NCBI GenBank assembly: GCA_019058315.1 | Contig: JAHPZH010000002.1 | Span: forward strand, 1,339,726-1,403,725 | Direction of reading: 5' to 3' | DNA from: Candidatus Helarchaeota archaeon | GTDB taxonomy: Archaea > Asgardarchaeota > Lokiarchaeia > Helarchaeales > RDOG01 | Length of the DNA: 64,000 bases | Shown: positions 29,938-37,944 of the stretch, piece by piece | Numbering within the stretch: the first letter of the stretch is position 1 | Layout: each line of letters begins with the position of its first letter | Program-made: the position numbers and the translations under genes | The notes under the pieces: generated by a model | Database searches by the model: none | Told to the model about the DNA's origin: nothing | Seen by the model: the letters and a program-made list of their open reading frames with translations, nothing else

Positions 29938-31253
29938 GTAAAATGGCTGAAAAAATCATATCCGATGTGACTTGTGCCTTTTGTGGTGCATTGTGTGATG
30001 ATTTAGAAGTAGTAATTAAGGATAATAAGATTATAGAAACTCGAAATGCTTGCACGATAAGTACAGCAAAATTATTTGCATGTAATAATTGGGAACACCG
30101 TATTACCAAACCATCTGAAAGGGTAAATGGAGAAATCAAAGAAATTAAGCTTGAAGAAGCCATAAATAAAACAGCTAAAATTTTAGTCGATGCAGAAAGA
30201 CCGCTCCTGTATGGGTGGGCCAACACTGACAATGTTGCCATTGGTCTAGGTGTTGAGCTTGCGGAATTAGTTGGTGGAGTTTTTGACAATACTGCTACGG
30301 TATGTCATGGACCAAGTATTTTAGCAGAACAAGATGTAGGTGTTTCGACTACAACTCTTGGAGATGTAAAAAGTAGAGCCGATATGATTCTATTCTGGGG
30401 TTGCAACCCTATGGCAGCTCATCCAAGACATTTAGCACGTTATTCCATTTTTCCCCGTGGATTTTTTAGAGATAAAGGAGTCAAAGAAAGAGAAATGATT
30501 GTCATTGATCCACGATATACCGATACAGCTAAAATTGCAGATAAATTTATAAAAGTCGAGCCCAACAAAGATTATGAATTAATGAGTGCAATTAGAGCTG
30601 TCTTAAACGGATTAGAACTAAAAGAGGAAGTAATCGCTGGGGTAACTAAAGAAGATATTATTGAACTTGCTGAAAAACTTAAAAAATGTAGTTTTGGAAT
30701 AATTTTCTTCGGATTAGGACTTACTATGAGTAGTGCAAAGCATAGAAATATAGATATTGCTATTTCTCTTACTAGACAATTAAATAAATATACCAAATGG
30801 CTTATTATGCCAATGCGGGGACATTGGAATGTAACAGGCTCCAATACTGTTCCAACATGGCATATTGGGTATCCATTTTGTATTGATTTTTCATTAGGTT
30901 ATCCACGATATGGTCCTGGAGAATATTCTTCAAATGATCTATTATATAAAGGGGAATGCGATGCAGCATTAGTTGTAGCCTCAGATCCTGCTGGAAATTT
31001 CCCAAAAAAGTCCGTTAAGAACCTTGCAAAAATCCCTGTAGTAACTATTGACCCTCATCATACTCCAACAACTGAATTAGCACAAATTCTAATTCCCGCA
31101 GCAGTAGTTGGAATAGAAACAAGTGGTACTGGGTATCGTATGGATCATGTTCCACTTCATTTGAAAAAGTTGATTGAACCCCCTGAAGGAAATCTACCAG
31201 ATGCTGAAATTCTGCGAAAAATCATAGATGCAGTTAAAAAACTGCAAAAATAA
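29934..31253 (+). CDS. fwdB: formylmethanofuran dehydrogenase subunit B
   Basis: VTCAFCGALCDDLEV, TVCHGPS (Cys, not Sec), FWGCNPMAAHPRHLARYS, IDPRYTDTAKIADKFI; ATG at 29943 is a likely alternative start. Confidence 0.95.
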   Translation: MSKMAEKIISDVTCAFCGALCDDLEVVIKDNKIIETRNACTISTAKLFACNNWEHRITKPSERVNGEIKEIKLEEAINKTAKILVDAERPLLYGWANTDNVAIGLGVELAELVGGVFDNTATVCHGPSILAEQDVGVSTTTLGDVKSRADMILFWGCNPMAAHPRHLARYSIFPRGFFRDKGVKEREMIVIDPRYTDTAKIADKFIKVEPNKDYELMSAIRAVLNGLELKEEVIAGVTKEDIIELAEKLKKCSFGIIFFGLGLTMSSAKHRNIDIAISLTRQLNKYTKWLIMPMRGHWNVTGSNTVPTWHIGYPFCIDFSLGYPRYGPGEYSSNDLLYKGECDAALVVASDPAGNFPKKSVKNLAKIPVVTIDPHHTPTTELAQILIPAAVVGIETSGTGYRMDHVPLHLKKLIEPPEGNLPDAEILRKIIDAVKKLQK

Positions 31254-31315
31254 ATCTTATAAACTCAAATTTCTCTATCTTTTTATTGAATTATAAATAA
31301 ATAGTGTTAGAATTA

Positions 31316-32101
31316 TTATGATTGATATTTCTCTATAAATTTCTTTGTTCCTATTTTTTTCTCCGTAGTTCCTGCTGCATTAATTTCTGATGCTTCGTTT
31401 TCTATAATCATTCCATCTTTTAATGTGGAATCTTGACATTTTTTAAAACAAGCTTTAATCATTGACATTGTAGGAGGGTTTTTTTTCGATAAAGTCGTAG
31501 CAAAGTCTAGTCCTTCTTTATACATTTCCTCTTTTGTCTCAAATGTTTTAGTAACCAAACCAAATTTATCAGCTAACTCCCATTTAATATGTTCACCGGT
31601 CATTAAAATATATCTTGCATCAGAATCACGACAAATTTTTGTAGTAATTGTCATACCTCCATGTGTTGGAAACATAAAATTATAGTTAATTTCTGGAAGA
31701 CAAAAGGCAACATCTTTTAGAACAAATCTAAAATCACATGCAAAGGGTACGAGACAACCAATCCCTATGGCATATTTTTGAACCAAACAAATTGTTGGTA
31801 TGGTCATATAATATATGAGTCTAATGAACTCTTGTCCAACACTTCTATAAATATTCAAAACTTCCATGCCTGAACTCATTTCTTTTAAATGAAATCCTGC
31901 GGAAAATGTGTCTCCATTTGCTTGAATAAGTAGCGCACGAATATTCGAGTCATTTTTGACTTTAAGTAGAGCATCTCGAAGCGCTACGACTTGTTCTTTA
32001 TCGAATAAATTCATTTTTCCGTTATTGAGCGTAATTCGAGCAACTTTACGAATTTTTTCATAAATTACTTTTTCAGAACTTTTTTCACTCATAATTTTCA
32101 C
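31316..32101 (-). CDS. enoyl-CoA hydratase/isomerase (crotonase) family protein
   Basis: ARITLNNGKMNLFD, ANGDTFSAGFHLKEM, GIGCLVPFACDFRFV. Confidence 0.85.
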   Translation of the reverse strand: MKIMSEKSSEKVIYEKIRKVARITLNNGKMNLFDKEQVVALRDALLKVKNDSNIRALLIQANGDTFSAGFHLKEMSSGMEVLNIYRSVGQEFIRLIYYMTIPTICLVQKYAIGIGCLVPFACDFRFVLKDVAFCLPEINYNFMFPTHGGMTITTKICRDSDARYILMTGEHIKWELADKFGLVTKTFETKEEMYKEGLDFATTLSKKNPPTMSMIKACFKKCQDSTLKDGMIIENEASEINAAGTTEKKIGTKKFIEKYQS

Positions 32102-32188
32102 TTCAATAGGTAAAATAATATTAATTATAAATAAAGAAACAGTAATTTAATTCTAATTTTAAATTTTTTTAATAACTAGAAATGAGGT

Positions 32189-32752
32189 TTGTTTTTGGCA
32201 AGAGAATACTACATGATGATTGAATTACGAGAACACGCAGAACCAATAACACAAGACGAACTTGATAGTATTCTTGAAAAACATTATGAATTTATAAATT
32301 CGGGTGGAGCTGGGGGTAGATGGGAAACATTTGTAACTGAACCCGATCTAAAAAAGGGATTAATTCTTGGAGTCTATGTTGGGGCTAAAGGTTCTAATGG
32401 TGAACAATTAAAATTAAGCCACAAAAATCTCGAAAAAGTAAATTTAGAAAACATATTCTTACAATATGGGGATTTAGTCGGTGTTCTTTGCAGAAAACAA
32501 AGTTTAAAAGATAGTAGTCTTGAAGGAAGCTTACTTACGGATTCAGACTTTTCAGGATCTAATTTTGAAAATGCAAATTTAACTAATGCAGATTTCTCAA
32601 GATCTAGAATGGTTCATTGTAACTTTAAAAATGCCAATCTCACTGGAACAGACCTTGAAGATGTAGATTTAACAGGTTCTGACCTTCGTGGCGCAATGAT
32701 TGATGGTACTAGTTTTAAGAATACAATAATGAAAGATATTTTAAAGGATTAA
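32189..32752 (+). CDS. pentapeptide-repeat protein
   Basis: A(N/D)LTNADFSRSRMVHCNFKNANLTGTDLEDVDLTGSDLRGAMIDG. Confidence 0.88.
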   Translation: MFLAREYYMMIELREHAEPITQDELDSILEKHYEFINSGGAGGRWETFVTEPDLKKGLILGVYVGAKGSNGEQLKLSHKNLEKVNLENIFLQYGDLVGVLCRKQSLKDSSLEGSLLTDSDFSGSNFENANLTNADFSRSRMVHCNFKNANLTGTDLEDVDLTGSDLRGAMIDGTSFKNTIMKDILKD

Positions 32753-32786
32753 ATAGAGAAATTTTATTTTTAATTGGACAAATTGA

Positions 32787-33803
32787 TTAAACATTTGCTC
32801 GTTCAAAAAATTTTATTAATTCTTCTTGTAACTGAGCAAATTTTGGATATTTAACCTTAATTTTGTAAATATTCATCCCGACTAAATTTTTAATATCTTT
32901 ATCATGATTTGAAATCTTAATTTTATTAATAATTTCATCTACTATTAGAAAATCAGCTTGAAATTGCGTATAATGAATTATACAAGTTCCTTTTTTAATT
33001 TTTATAAAATTACGAAATACATTATTTGCATCCCTTTTTCTAAAATTCCATGTTTTTTGGCGATACTCATTTTCAATCTCTTTCAAAGCCTCTATTTCCG
33101 AATCTTTAAGGTCATCTTCAACTAATTTAGTTTTCAAAGTGGTTTCATAAGCGTTTTTCAATCCTGATATTGCTTCATCAACAGCTATTTGACGATTTAA
33201 CTCTTTATTGAGTGTTGTAATATTTTTTTCTAATTGGTTTTCCACTAAATCTTTAAATTTATTGCTAGGAACGTTTAAAATTTTGGAAAATTTTTCATAA
33301 TCAAAATCTAGAAGTATATTACCAACCATTACGCCTGCATTTTCAATCGAAACTGCGCCATTTCCTGAAATTTTTTTGTTATTTATTTGAATTTCATTAA
33401 AAACTATTTTGGAATTCAGATTTAAATCCTTTAAGAATTGGTTTGGCCCTTTTAGAGCAATTGAGTATAAATTTTTAATAGGCGATGGGAATCCAAATCC
33501 GTTAAGAATTACATTATAAAATACTTGATCTTTTTCTAAAAGGACTAGTCCTCCCCCTGCCAATCGTCTTACTAATGCAATTTTATTTTTTCCACAAAAA
33601 TCTAAATTTACTTCTTGATAAAAATTCTGATGATATCCACAACTTATTGAACTTTTATTTGTTGTAGTTAAAAGAATAATATTAGTTTGTGGAGTCTTGG
33701 AAATTTCCAAAGCTAACGCATGATATATAGCTTGAACTCGAATAGGTTCTAAATTCTTTAATATAACTAAACGCCACTTTGCTTTTTCAGAAAGCATTTT
33801 CAA
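32787..33803 (-). CDS. lplA: lipoate--protein ligase A-like protein (divergent)
   Basis: LVRRLAGGGLVLLEKDQVFYNVIL and NNKKISGNGAVSIENAGVMVGNILLDFDYE match BPL/LplA motifs. Confidence 0.85.
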   Translation of the reverse strand: MKMLSEKAKWRLVILKNLEPIRVQAIYHALALEISKTPQTNIILLTTTNKSSISCGYHQNFYQEVNLDFCGKNKIALVRRLAGGGLVLLEKDQVFYNVILNGFGFPSPIKNLYSIALKGPNQFLKDLNLNSKIVFNEIQINNKKISGNGAVSIENAGVMVGNILLDFDYEKFSKILNVPSNKFKDLVENQLEKNITTLNKELNRQIAVDEAISGLKNAYETTLKTKLVEDDLKDSEIEALKEIENEYRQKTWNFRKRDANNVFRNFIKIKKGTCIIHYTQFQADFLIVDEIINKIKISNHDKDIKNLVGMNIYKIKVKYPKFAQLQEELIKFFERANV

Positions 33804-33868
33804 GTCAGATTATTTTTTTTAAATTAGTACAAAATTTTAAAAAATAAAAAAAAAGCGATAGTTTTTAG

Positions 33869-34297
33869 TTATTCTTTTTTGACATTTTTGGCAATTTCTT
33901 CTTTTACCCAAGCTTGAAAATCCGGATTGTTCACTCGAAATAAATCATTTAACTCATCTTTATTATCTGGTTTTATTTTACAAATCCAACCTTCACCATA
34001 GGGTGAACTATTCATAATAGTTGCATCATCATCAAGTTCTTCATTTGCTTCTGTAACTATGCCATTGACTGGGCCATAAATTCTACCTACCCATTTTCCA
34101 GATTCAAGACTTGCGAATGGTTTTCCTTTTTTAACTTTTGTATCCTCATCCGGGAGTTCTACATAAATAAACTCCCCTGCAAGCTGTTGGGCATAATCGG
34201 TTACACCTAAAGTTAAAACATCTCCATCATCTCTTACCCAAAAATGATGCTCTGTATAATAAAGATCGTCTGGAAAATCAAATTCATCAATTTTCAT
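33869..34297 (-). CDS. GcvH-like lipoyl carrier protein (candidate LbpA-type)
   Basis: YYTEHHFWVRDDGDVLTLGVTDYAQQLAGEFIYVELPDEDTKVKKGKPFASLESGKWVGRIYGPVNG; likely start at 34297 behind GGAGGAG rather than the ORF-track start 34318. Confidence 0.9.
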   Translation of the reverse strand: MKIDEFDFPDDLYYTEHHFWVRDDGDVLTLGVTDYAQQLAGEFIYVELPDEDTKVKKGKPFASLESGKWVGRIYGPVNGIVTEANEELDDDATIMNSSPYGEGWICKIKPDNKDELNDLFRVNNPDFQAWVKEEIAKNVKKE

Positions 34298-34308
34298 TAC
34301 TTCTCCTC

Positions 34309-34608
34309 CTACATACATGATACAATTTTATTTTCAACTACTAAATCTACAAATCCATCATAATCTATGAGCTTAACATAATCATTGAGATCTTTTATAG
34401 CTCGTGCTTCTAAGTCTGCTTTTAAAGCATAGACCGCAATTCCATTTTTTTTAAATTTATCTATAATGTCTTCTGTAACTATTCCTTTTTTCGCTGCAAT
34501 TACTGCATCTTCGATTAATATAACTTTTGAATCACTTGCTTTTTTTAAATTTGAGCACTGTTCCAAATCTCTCGTATTTAAGGGGGATTTACCCATTACA
34601 TATAACAT
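34309..34608 (-). CDS. dsrH: DsrH/TusB-like sulfur-relay protein
   Basis: MLYVMGKSPLN...SKVILIEDAVIAAKKG...GIAVYALKADLEARAI. Confidence 0.75.
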   Translation of the reverse strand: MLYVMGKSPLNTRDLEQCSNLKKASDSKVILIEDAVIAAKKGIVTEDIIDKFKKNGIAVYALKADLEARAIKDLNDYVKLIDYDGFVDLVVENKIVSCM

Positions 34609-34617
34609 TTTATCACC

Positions 34618-34977
34618 TCAAAACGGAATTATATGATCGAATTGGCTTAAAACTTTTTCAAAATTATCTGGTGTGCACACTTGAGCATCGATTGTTAATT
34701 GATCCACTGTAATATTACGCTCTTTGAGAGATTGTCCGCATACATAGAACTTTTCGATATCCATCTCTTTCAAATCGGGTAATACTTGTCCCAATGCTTT
34801 CATTTCTATTGCATCAGGTTTCTGATCCTTTAATGCAACAAAAACTCCATCATGTATAAATAAGACTTCAACATCTACTTCAAATGAAGCAAGCCCCATA
34901 ATAGCCCTAATTGCTTCTGCTGCATATACCGTTCCATAAGGGGATTTTCTTATCATAATCAGTACTTTTTTTGGCAT
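34618..34977 (-). CDS. dsrF: DsrF/TusC-like sulfur-relay protein
   Basis: KVLIMIRKSPYGTVYAAEAIRAIMGLASFEVDVEVLFIHDGVF. Confidence 0.82.
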   Translation of the reverse strand: MPKKVLIMIRKSPYGTVYAAEAIRAIMGLASFEVDVEVLFIHDGVFVALKDQKPDAIEMKALGQVLPDLKEMDIEKFYVCGQSLKERNITVDQLTIDAQVCTPDNFEKVLSQFDHIIPF

Positions 34978-34980
34978 ACT

Positions 34981-35349
34981 TTAACCTCCAAATGTAATAA
35001 ATCTGTCAGACTCCTCTACAAAATCAGCTAATTTTCCTAAACCAACAATTTTCGTATTTTCTATTGCTGCATCTTTTGTTAAACCTCTGAATTTAGAGCA
35101 CGCCACACAAGCATAGACTTTAACACCTTGAGCTCCAATTTCCGAAAACATTTTTGCAATATTTCTTTCCCCAGGTGGAACAATCTTCTTATTAATATTA
35201 TTTACTCCATCTGTGTAAAAGAAGACCCCTGTTATTTCATGACCTTTTTTAAGAGCTGCTTTAATGAAATGATATGCAGTATCACTTGCTTGATGCTGAT
35301 AAGGACCCGTTAATACCATTATTCCTATTTTCATTTTTTTCATTTCCAT
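34981..35349 (-). CDS. dsrE: DsrE/TusD-like sulfurtransferase
   Basis: KIGIMVLTGPYQHQASDTAYHFIKAALKKGHEITGVFFYTDGV; VYACVACSKFRG conserved Cys. Confidence 0.87.
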   Translation of the reverse strand: MEMKKMKIGIMVLTGPYQHQASDTAYHFIKAALKKGHEITGVFFYTDGVNNINKKIVPPGERNIAKMFSEIGAQGVKVYACVACSKFRGLTKDAAIENTKIVGLGKLADFVEESDRFITFGG

Positions 35350-35376
35350 AAGTTTGTTATTTTTTCAATTTTTAAT

Positions 35377-35886
35377 CTATAATGATAAACAAGTAGGCGA
35401 TTCAGCAAGATTAAAACGAATATCTTCTTTAAAAGTTCTCAAGATAGCGTGAGAAACTATCTTTTGAATTCCCTCAATTTGTGCAATTCTTCTTGATAAT
35501 TTAGCTGCACTTTCTGCATCTACACATCTAGCCAAGCAAGCAAGTTGAAAATCGCCTGCAACCTGGTGAATATAGAGTAATTCGGGTACACAAGTTATAA
35601 GTTCTTTAGCAATTTTATTAATATCTGTTTTAGGATTTGTTTCTATAAAAAAACAAATCGGATAATTAAGGTTCAAAAAAGATGGATCAACAATTGTTGT
35701 ATACCCTATGATAATATTTTTACTCTCTAACTCCTTGATCCTTCTTCTGACTGTTGAAAAAGAAATATCTATATTCATTCTCTTTTTTAACAATCTAGCT
35801 ATTTCCCTTGGAGAATATCGCGAATCTTCTTGTAATAATTGAATAATTGCTGTATTCGTTTCATCCATCATTGAAAAATCTCTCAC
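35377..35886 (-). CDS. Lrp/AsnC-family transcriptional regulator
   Basis: AIIQLLQEDSRYSPREIARLLKKR...STVRRRIKELESKNIIIGYTTIVD plus ligand-binding domain. Confidence 0.93.
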   Translation of the reverse strand: MRDFSMMDETNTAIIQLLQEDSRYSPREIARLLKKRMNIDISFSTVRRRIKELESKNIIIGYTTIVDPSFLNLNYPICFFIETNPKTDINKIAKELITCVPELLYIHQVAGDFQLACLARCVDAESAAKLSRRIAQIEGIQKIVSHAILRTFKEDIRFNLAESPTCLSL

Positions 35887-35897
35887 TTTTTTTTATA

Positions 35898-35935
35898 GAT
35901 AAAGTTAACTTGATTTATCATTATTTTTTGATAAA
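35898..35935. promoter_or_regulatory. array of inverted GATAAA/TTTATC half-sites, candidate Lrp operator
   Basis: GATAAA (35898-35903) N10 TTTATC (35914-35919) N10 GATAAA (35930-35935), with AAGTTAACTT palindrome at 35902-35911, in the divergent intergenic region. Confidence 0.4.
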
Positions 35936-35998
35936 TAGTTTTTCTTGGTACAAACAATGTTTTTTAACTATAAAAAGTATTTCATTTGAAACAAAACC

Positions 35999-36026
35999 TT
36001 ATAAATAAAAAATCGATTGATTCGAT
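35999..36026 (+). promoter_or_regulatory. putative TATA box plus short inverted repeat upstream of DsrE2-hdr operon
   Basis: TTATAAATA at 35999-36007 followed by ATCGA-TTGAT-TCGAT at 36012-36026. Confidence 0.4.
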
Positions 36027-36066
36027 AGTAACATAATTTTGGATCAAAAAATTTAGTGGTGATAAA

Positions 36067-36495
36067 ATGTTAAAAAAAATGGCTTTCATTGTTGGTAGCA
36101 AATCTTTTGAAAAAATGATGATGCCCTTAATAATTTCACAAACAGCTGATGCAATGGATGTAGAGGTTGATATATTTTTTACATTCTGGGGATTACAATT
36201 ATTGAAGAAAGGAGCCGCTGACAAAGCAAAAGTAGAAGGTATGCCATTTCCTATGAAAGGGATGGCTGCTTGGATGTTTAAAAAGAAATTGAAAAAATTT
36301 GGAACTGACAATCCCAGTGAAGTAATAAAAGAACTTGCTAGTAACGGTAACATTCATCTATACGCATGTAATATGACTATGGAATTGATGGGCGTTAAAA
36401 AGGAAGATTTAATTCCTGAAGTCGAGAAAGTATTAGGAGCAGCTAAATTCTTGGAAATTTGTGAGGACGCAGATCAAGTTCTAGTCTTCGCATAA
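36067..36495 (+). CDS. DsrE2-like (DsrE/F superfamily) protein
   Basis: MAFIVGSKSFEKMMMPLIISQTADAMDVEVDIFFTFWGLQLLKKG, HLYACNMTMELMGVKKEDL. Confidence 0.85.
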   Translation: MLKKMAFIVGSKSFEKMMMPLIISQTADAMDVEVDIFFTFWGLQLLKKGAADKAKVEGMPFPMKGMAAWMFKKKLKKFGTDNPSEVIKELASNGNIHLYACNMTMELMGVKKEDLIPEVEKVLGAAKFLEICEDADQVLVFA

Positions 36496-36523
36496 ACTTT
36501 TTTTATATTAGAGGTGTTAAATC

Positions 36524-37048
36524 GTGAGTCAAACAGATAACTCAAAAATAATTCAATCTGAAGAATTAGATCCAAATTTTAAATATGAGGTGGCTAAAGA
36601 ACATGGAGGAGAACAAATTAAATTTTGTTTTCAATGTGGAACATGTGCAGCAGGTTGTCCTATTCGCACAATAAATGGGGATTTTAATCCTCGCACCATA
36701 ATACGTAAAGTTCTATTAGGTATGAGAAAAGAAGTTTTGTCAGGGAAAGAAATTTGGATGTGTAGTAATTGTTATATCTGTTATGAAAGATGCCCCCAAA
36801 ACGTTAAATTTACTGATATTATTTTTGCACTCCGTAATATTGCGGCTAGGGAAGGTTATACTCACCCCTCATTTGTAAAACAAGCTGACCTTATTCGTAA
36901 TATGGGGAGATTATACGAAGTTACAGAGTTGGAATTAGATAAAAGAGAGGATTATAATCTACCTCCAATTAATCCAACCAATGATGATTTAGATAAAGTT
37001 TTTGAAAAAACCAAAATTGAGGATAAATTAAAGAAAAGTAGGGATTGA
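36524..37048 (+). CDS. hdrC: heterodisulfide reductase subunit C-like
   Basis: CFQCGTCAAGCPIR...WMCSNCYICYERCPQNVKFTDIIFALRNIA. Confidence 0.92.
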   Translation: MSQTDNSKIIQSEELDPNFKYEVAKEHGGEQIKFCFQCGTCAAGCPIRTINGDFNPRTIIRKVLLGMRKEVLSGKEIWMCSNCYICYERCPQNVKFTDIIFALRNIAAREGYTHPSFVKQADLIRNMGRLYEVTELELDKREDYNLPPINPTNDDLDKVFEKTKIEDKLKKSRD

Positions 37049-37049
37049 A

Positions 37050-37943
37050 ATGAAGAAATATTCAATATTTATTGGTTGTACTATTCCTGTAAGAGCAATG
37101 AATTATGAAATCTCTTCTAGAAAAATATTAGAACATTTAAAAGTTCCAATTCAGGAAATCGAAGAATTTACTTGTTGTGGTTATCCTGTCGAATCGGTTG
37201 ATGAAATTAGTGCTTTAACTGCTTCCGCTAAAAATTTAGCACTTGCAGAAAAATATGATACTACAATAATAACTTTATGTAGTGCTTGTACAGGAACATT
37301 AACTAAAGCAAAGACAATCCTTGATGAAAATGAAGAATTGAGAAAAAAAGTAAATGAGAATCTTGAAGTTTTAGGATTAAAATATACTAAAAAGGCTGAA
37401 ATTAAACATATTGGTAAATTTATACTCGAAGATATTGGTCCAGAAAAATTAAAAGAATTAGTAGTTACTCCATTAACTGATTTAAGAATCGCTCCTCATT
37501 ATGGTTGTCATTTTAATAAACCATCAAATATTTTTAACAATTTTGACGATACAGAATATCCTACTTCTCTGAAAATAATAATAGAGGCTCTTGGAGCCAC
37601 TTATGTTGAATATGAAAATTTAATGCAATGTTGTGGTGGAGCTGTATTAGGAGTTGATGAGAGTCTTTCATTAACTCTAGCAAGAAATAAACTACAACAT
37701 ATTAAAGATGCTGAAGCTGATGCAATCACCTTAATTTGTCCTTTTTGTTACCTAATGTATGATGTTAATCAAAAAAGAATAGAAAAAGATAGTGAAGAGA
37801 AATTTAAAATTCCCGTCTTATTTTTACCACAATTAATTGGATTAGCATTTGGAATTGATCCCAAAGAATTGGGATTAAAATTGAATCGAGTAAAGCCCAA
37901 GGAAATTCTAGCAAAGATAGAAATGTTAAGTGGAGGTAAATAA
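37050..37943 (+). CDS. hdrB: heterodisulfide reductase subunit B-like (CCG domains)
   Basis: FTCCGYP...LCSACTGT; HYGCHFNKPSN...MQCCGGA...CPFC. Confidence 0.93.
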   Translation: MKKYSIFIGCTIPVRAMNYEISSRKILEHLKVPIQEIEEFTCCGYPVESVDEISALTASAKNLALAEKYDTTIITLCSACTGTLTKAKTILDENEELRKKVNENLEVLGLKYTKKAEIKHIGKFILEDIGPEKLKELVVTPLTDLRIAPHYGCHFNKPSNIFNNFDDTEYPTSLKIIIEALGATYVEYENLMQCCGGAVLGVDESLSLTLARNKLQHIKDAEADAITLICPFCYLMYDVNQKRIEKDSEEKFKIPVLFLPQLIGLAFGIDPKELGLKLNRVKPKEILAKIEMLSGGK

Positions 37944-37944
37944 T

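Noticed and set aside
29497-31253. Selenocysteine-containing FwdB or HdrA
   Set aside because: FwdB has Cys at VCHGPS, and the HdrA ORFs are uninterrupted with Cys at the expected sites; no in-frame UGA needs recoding.
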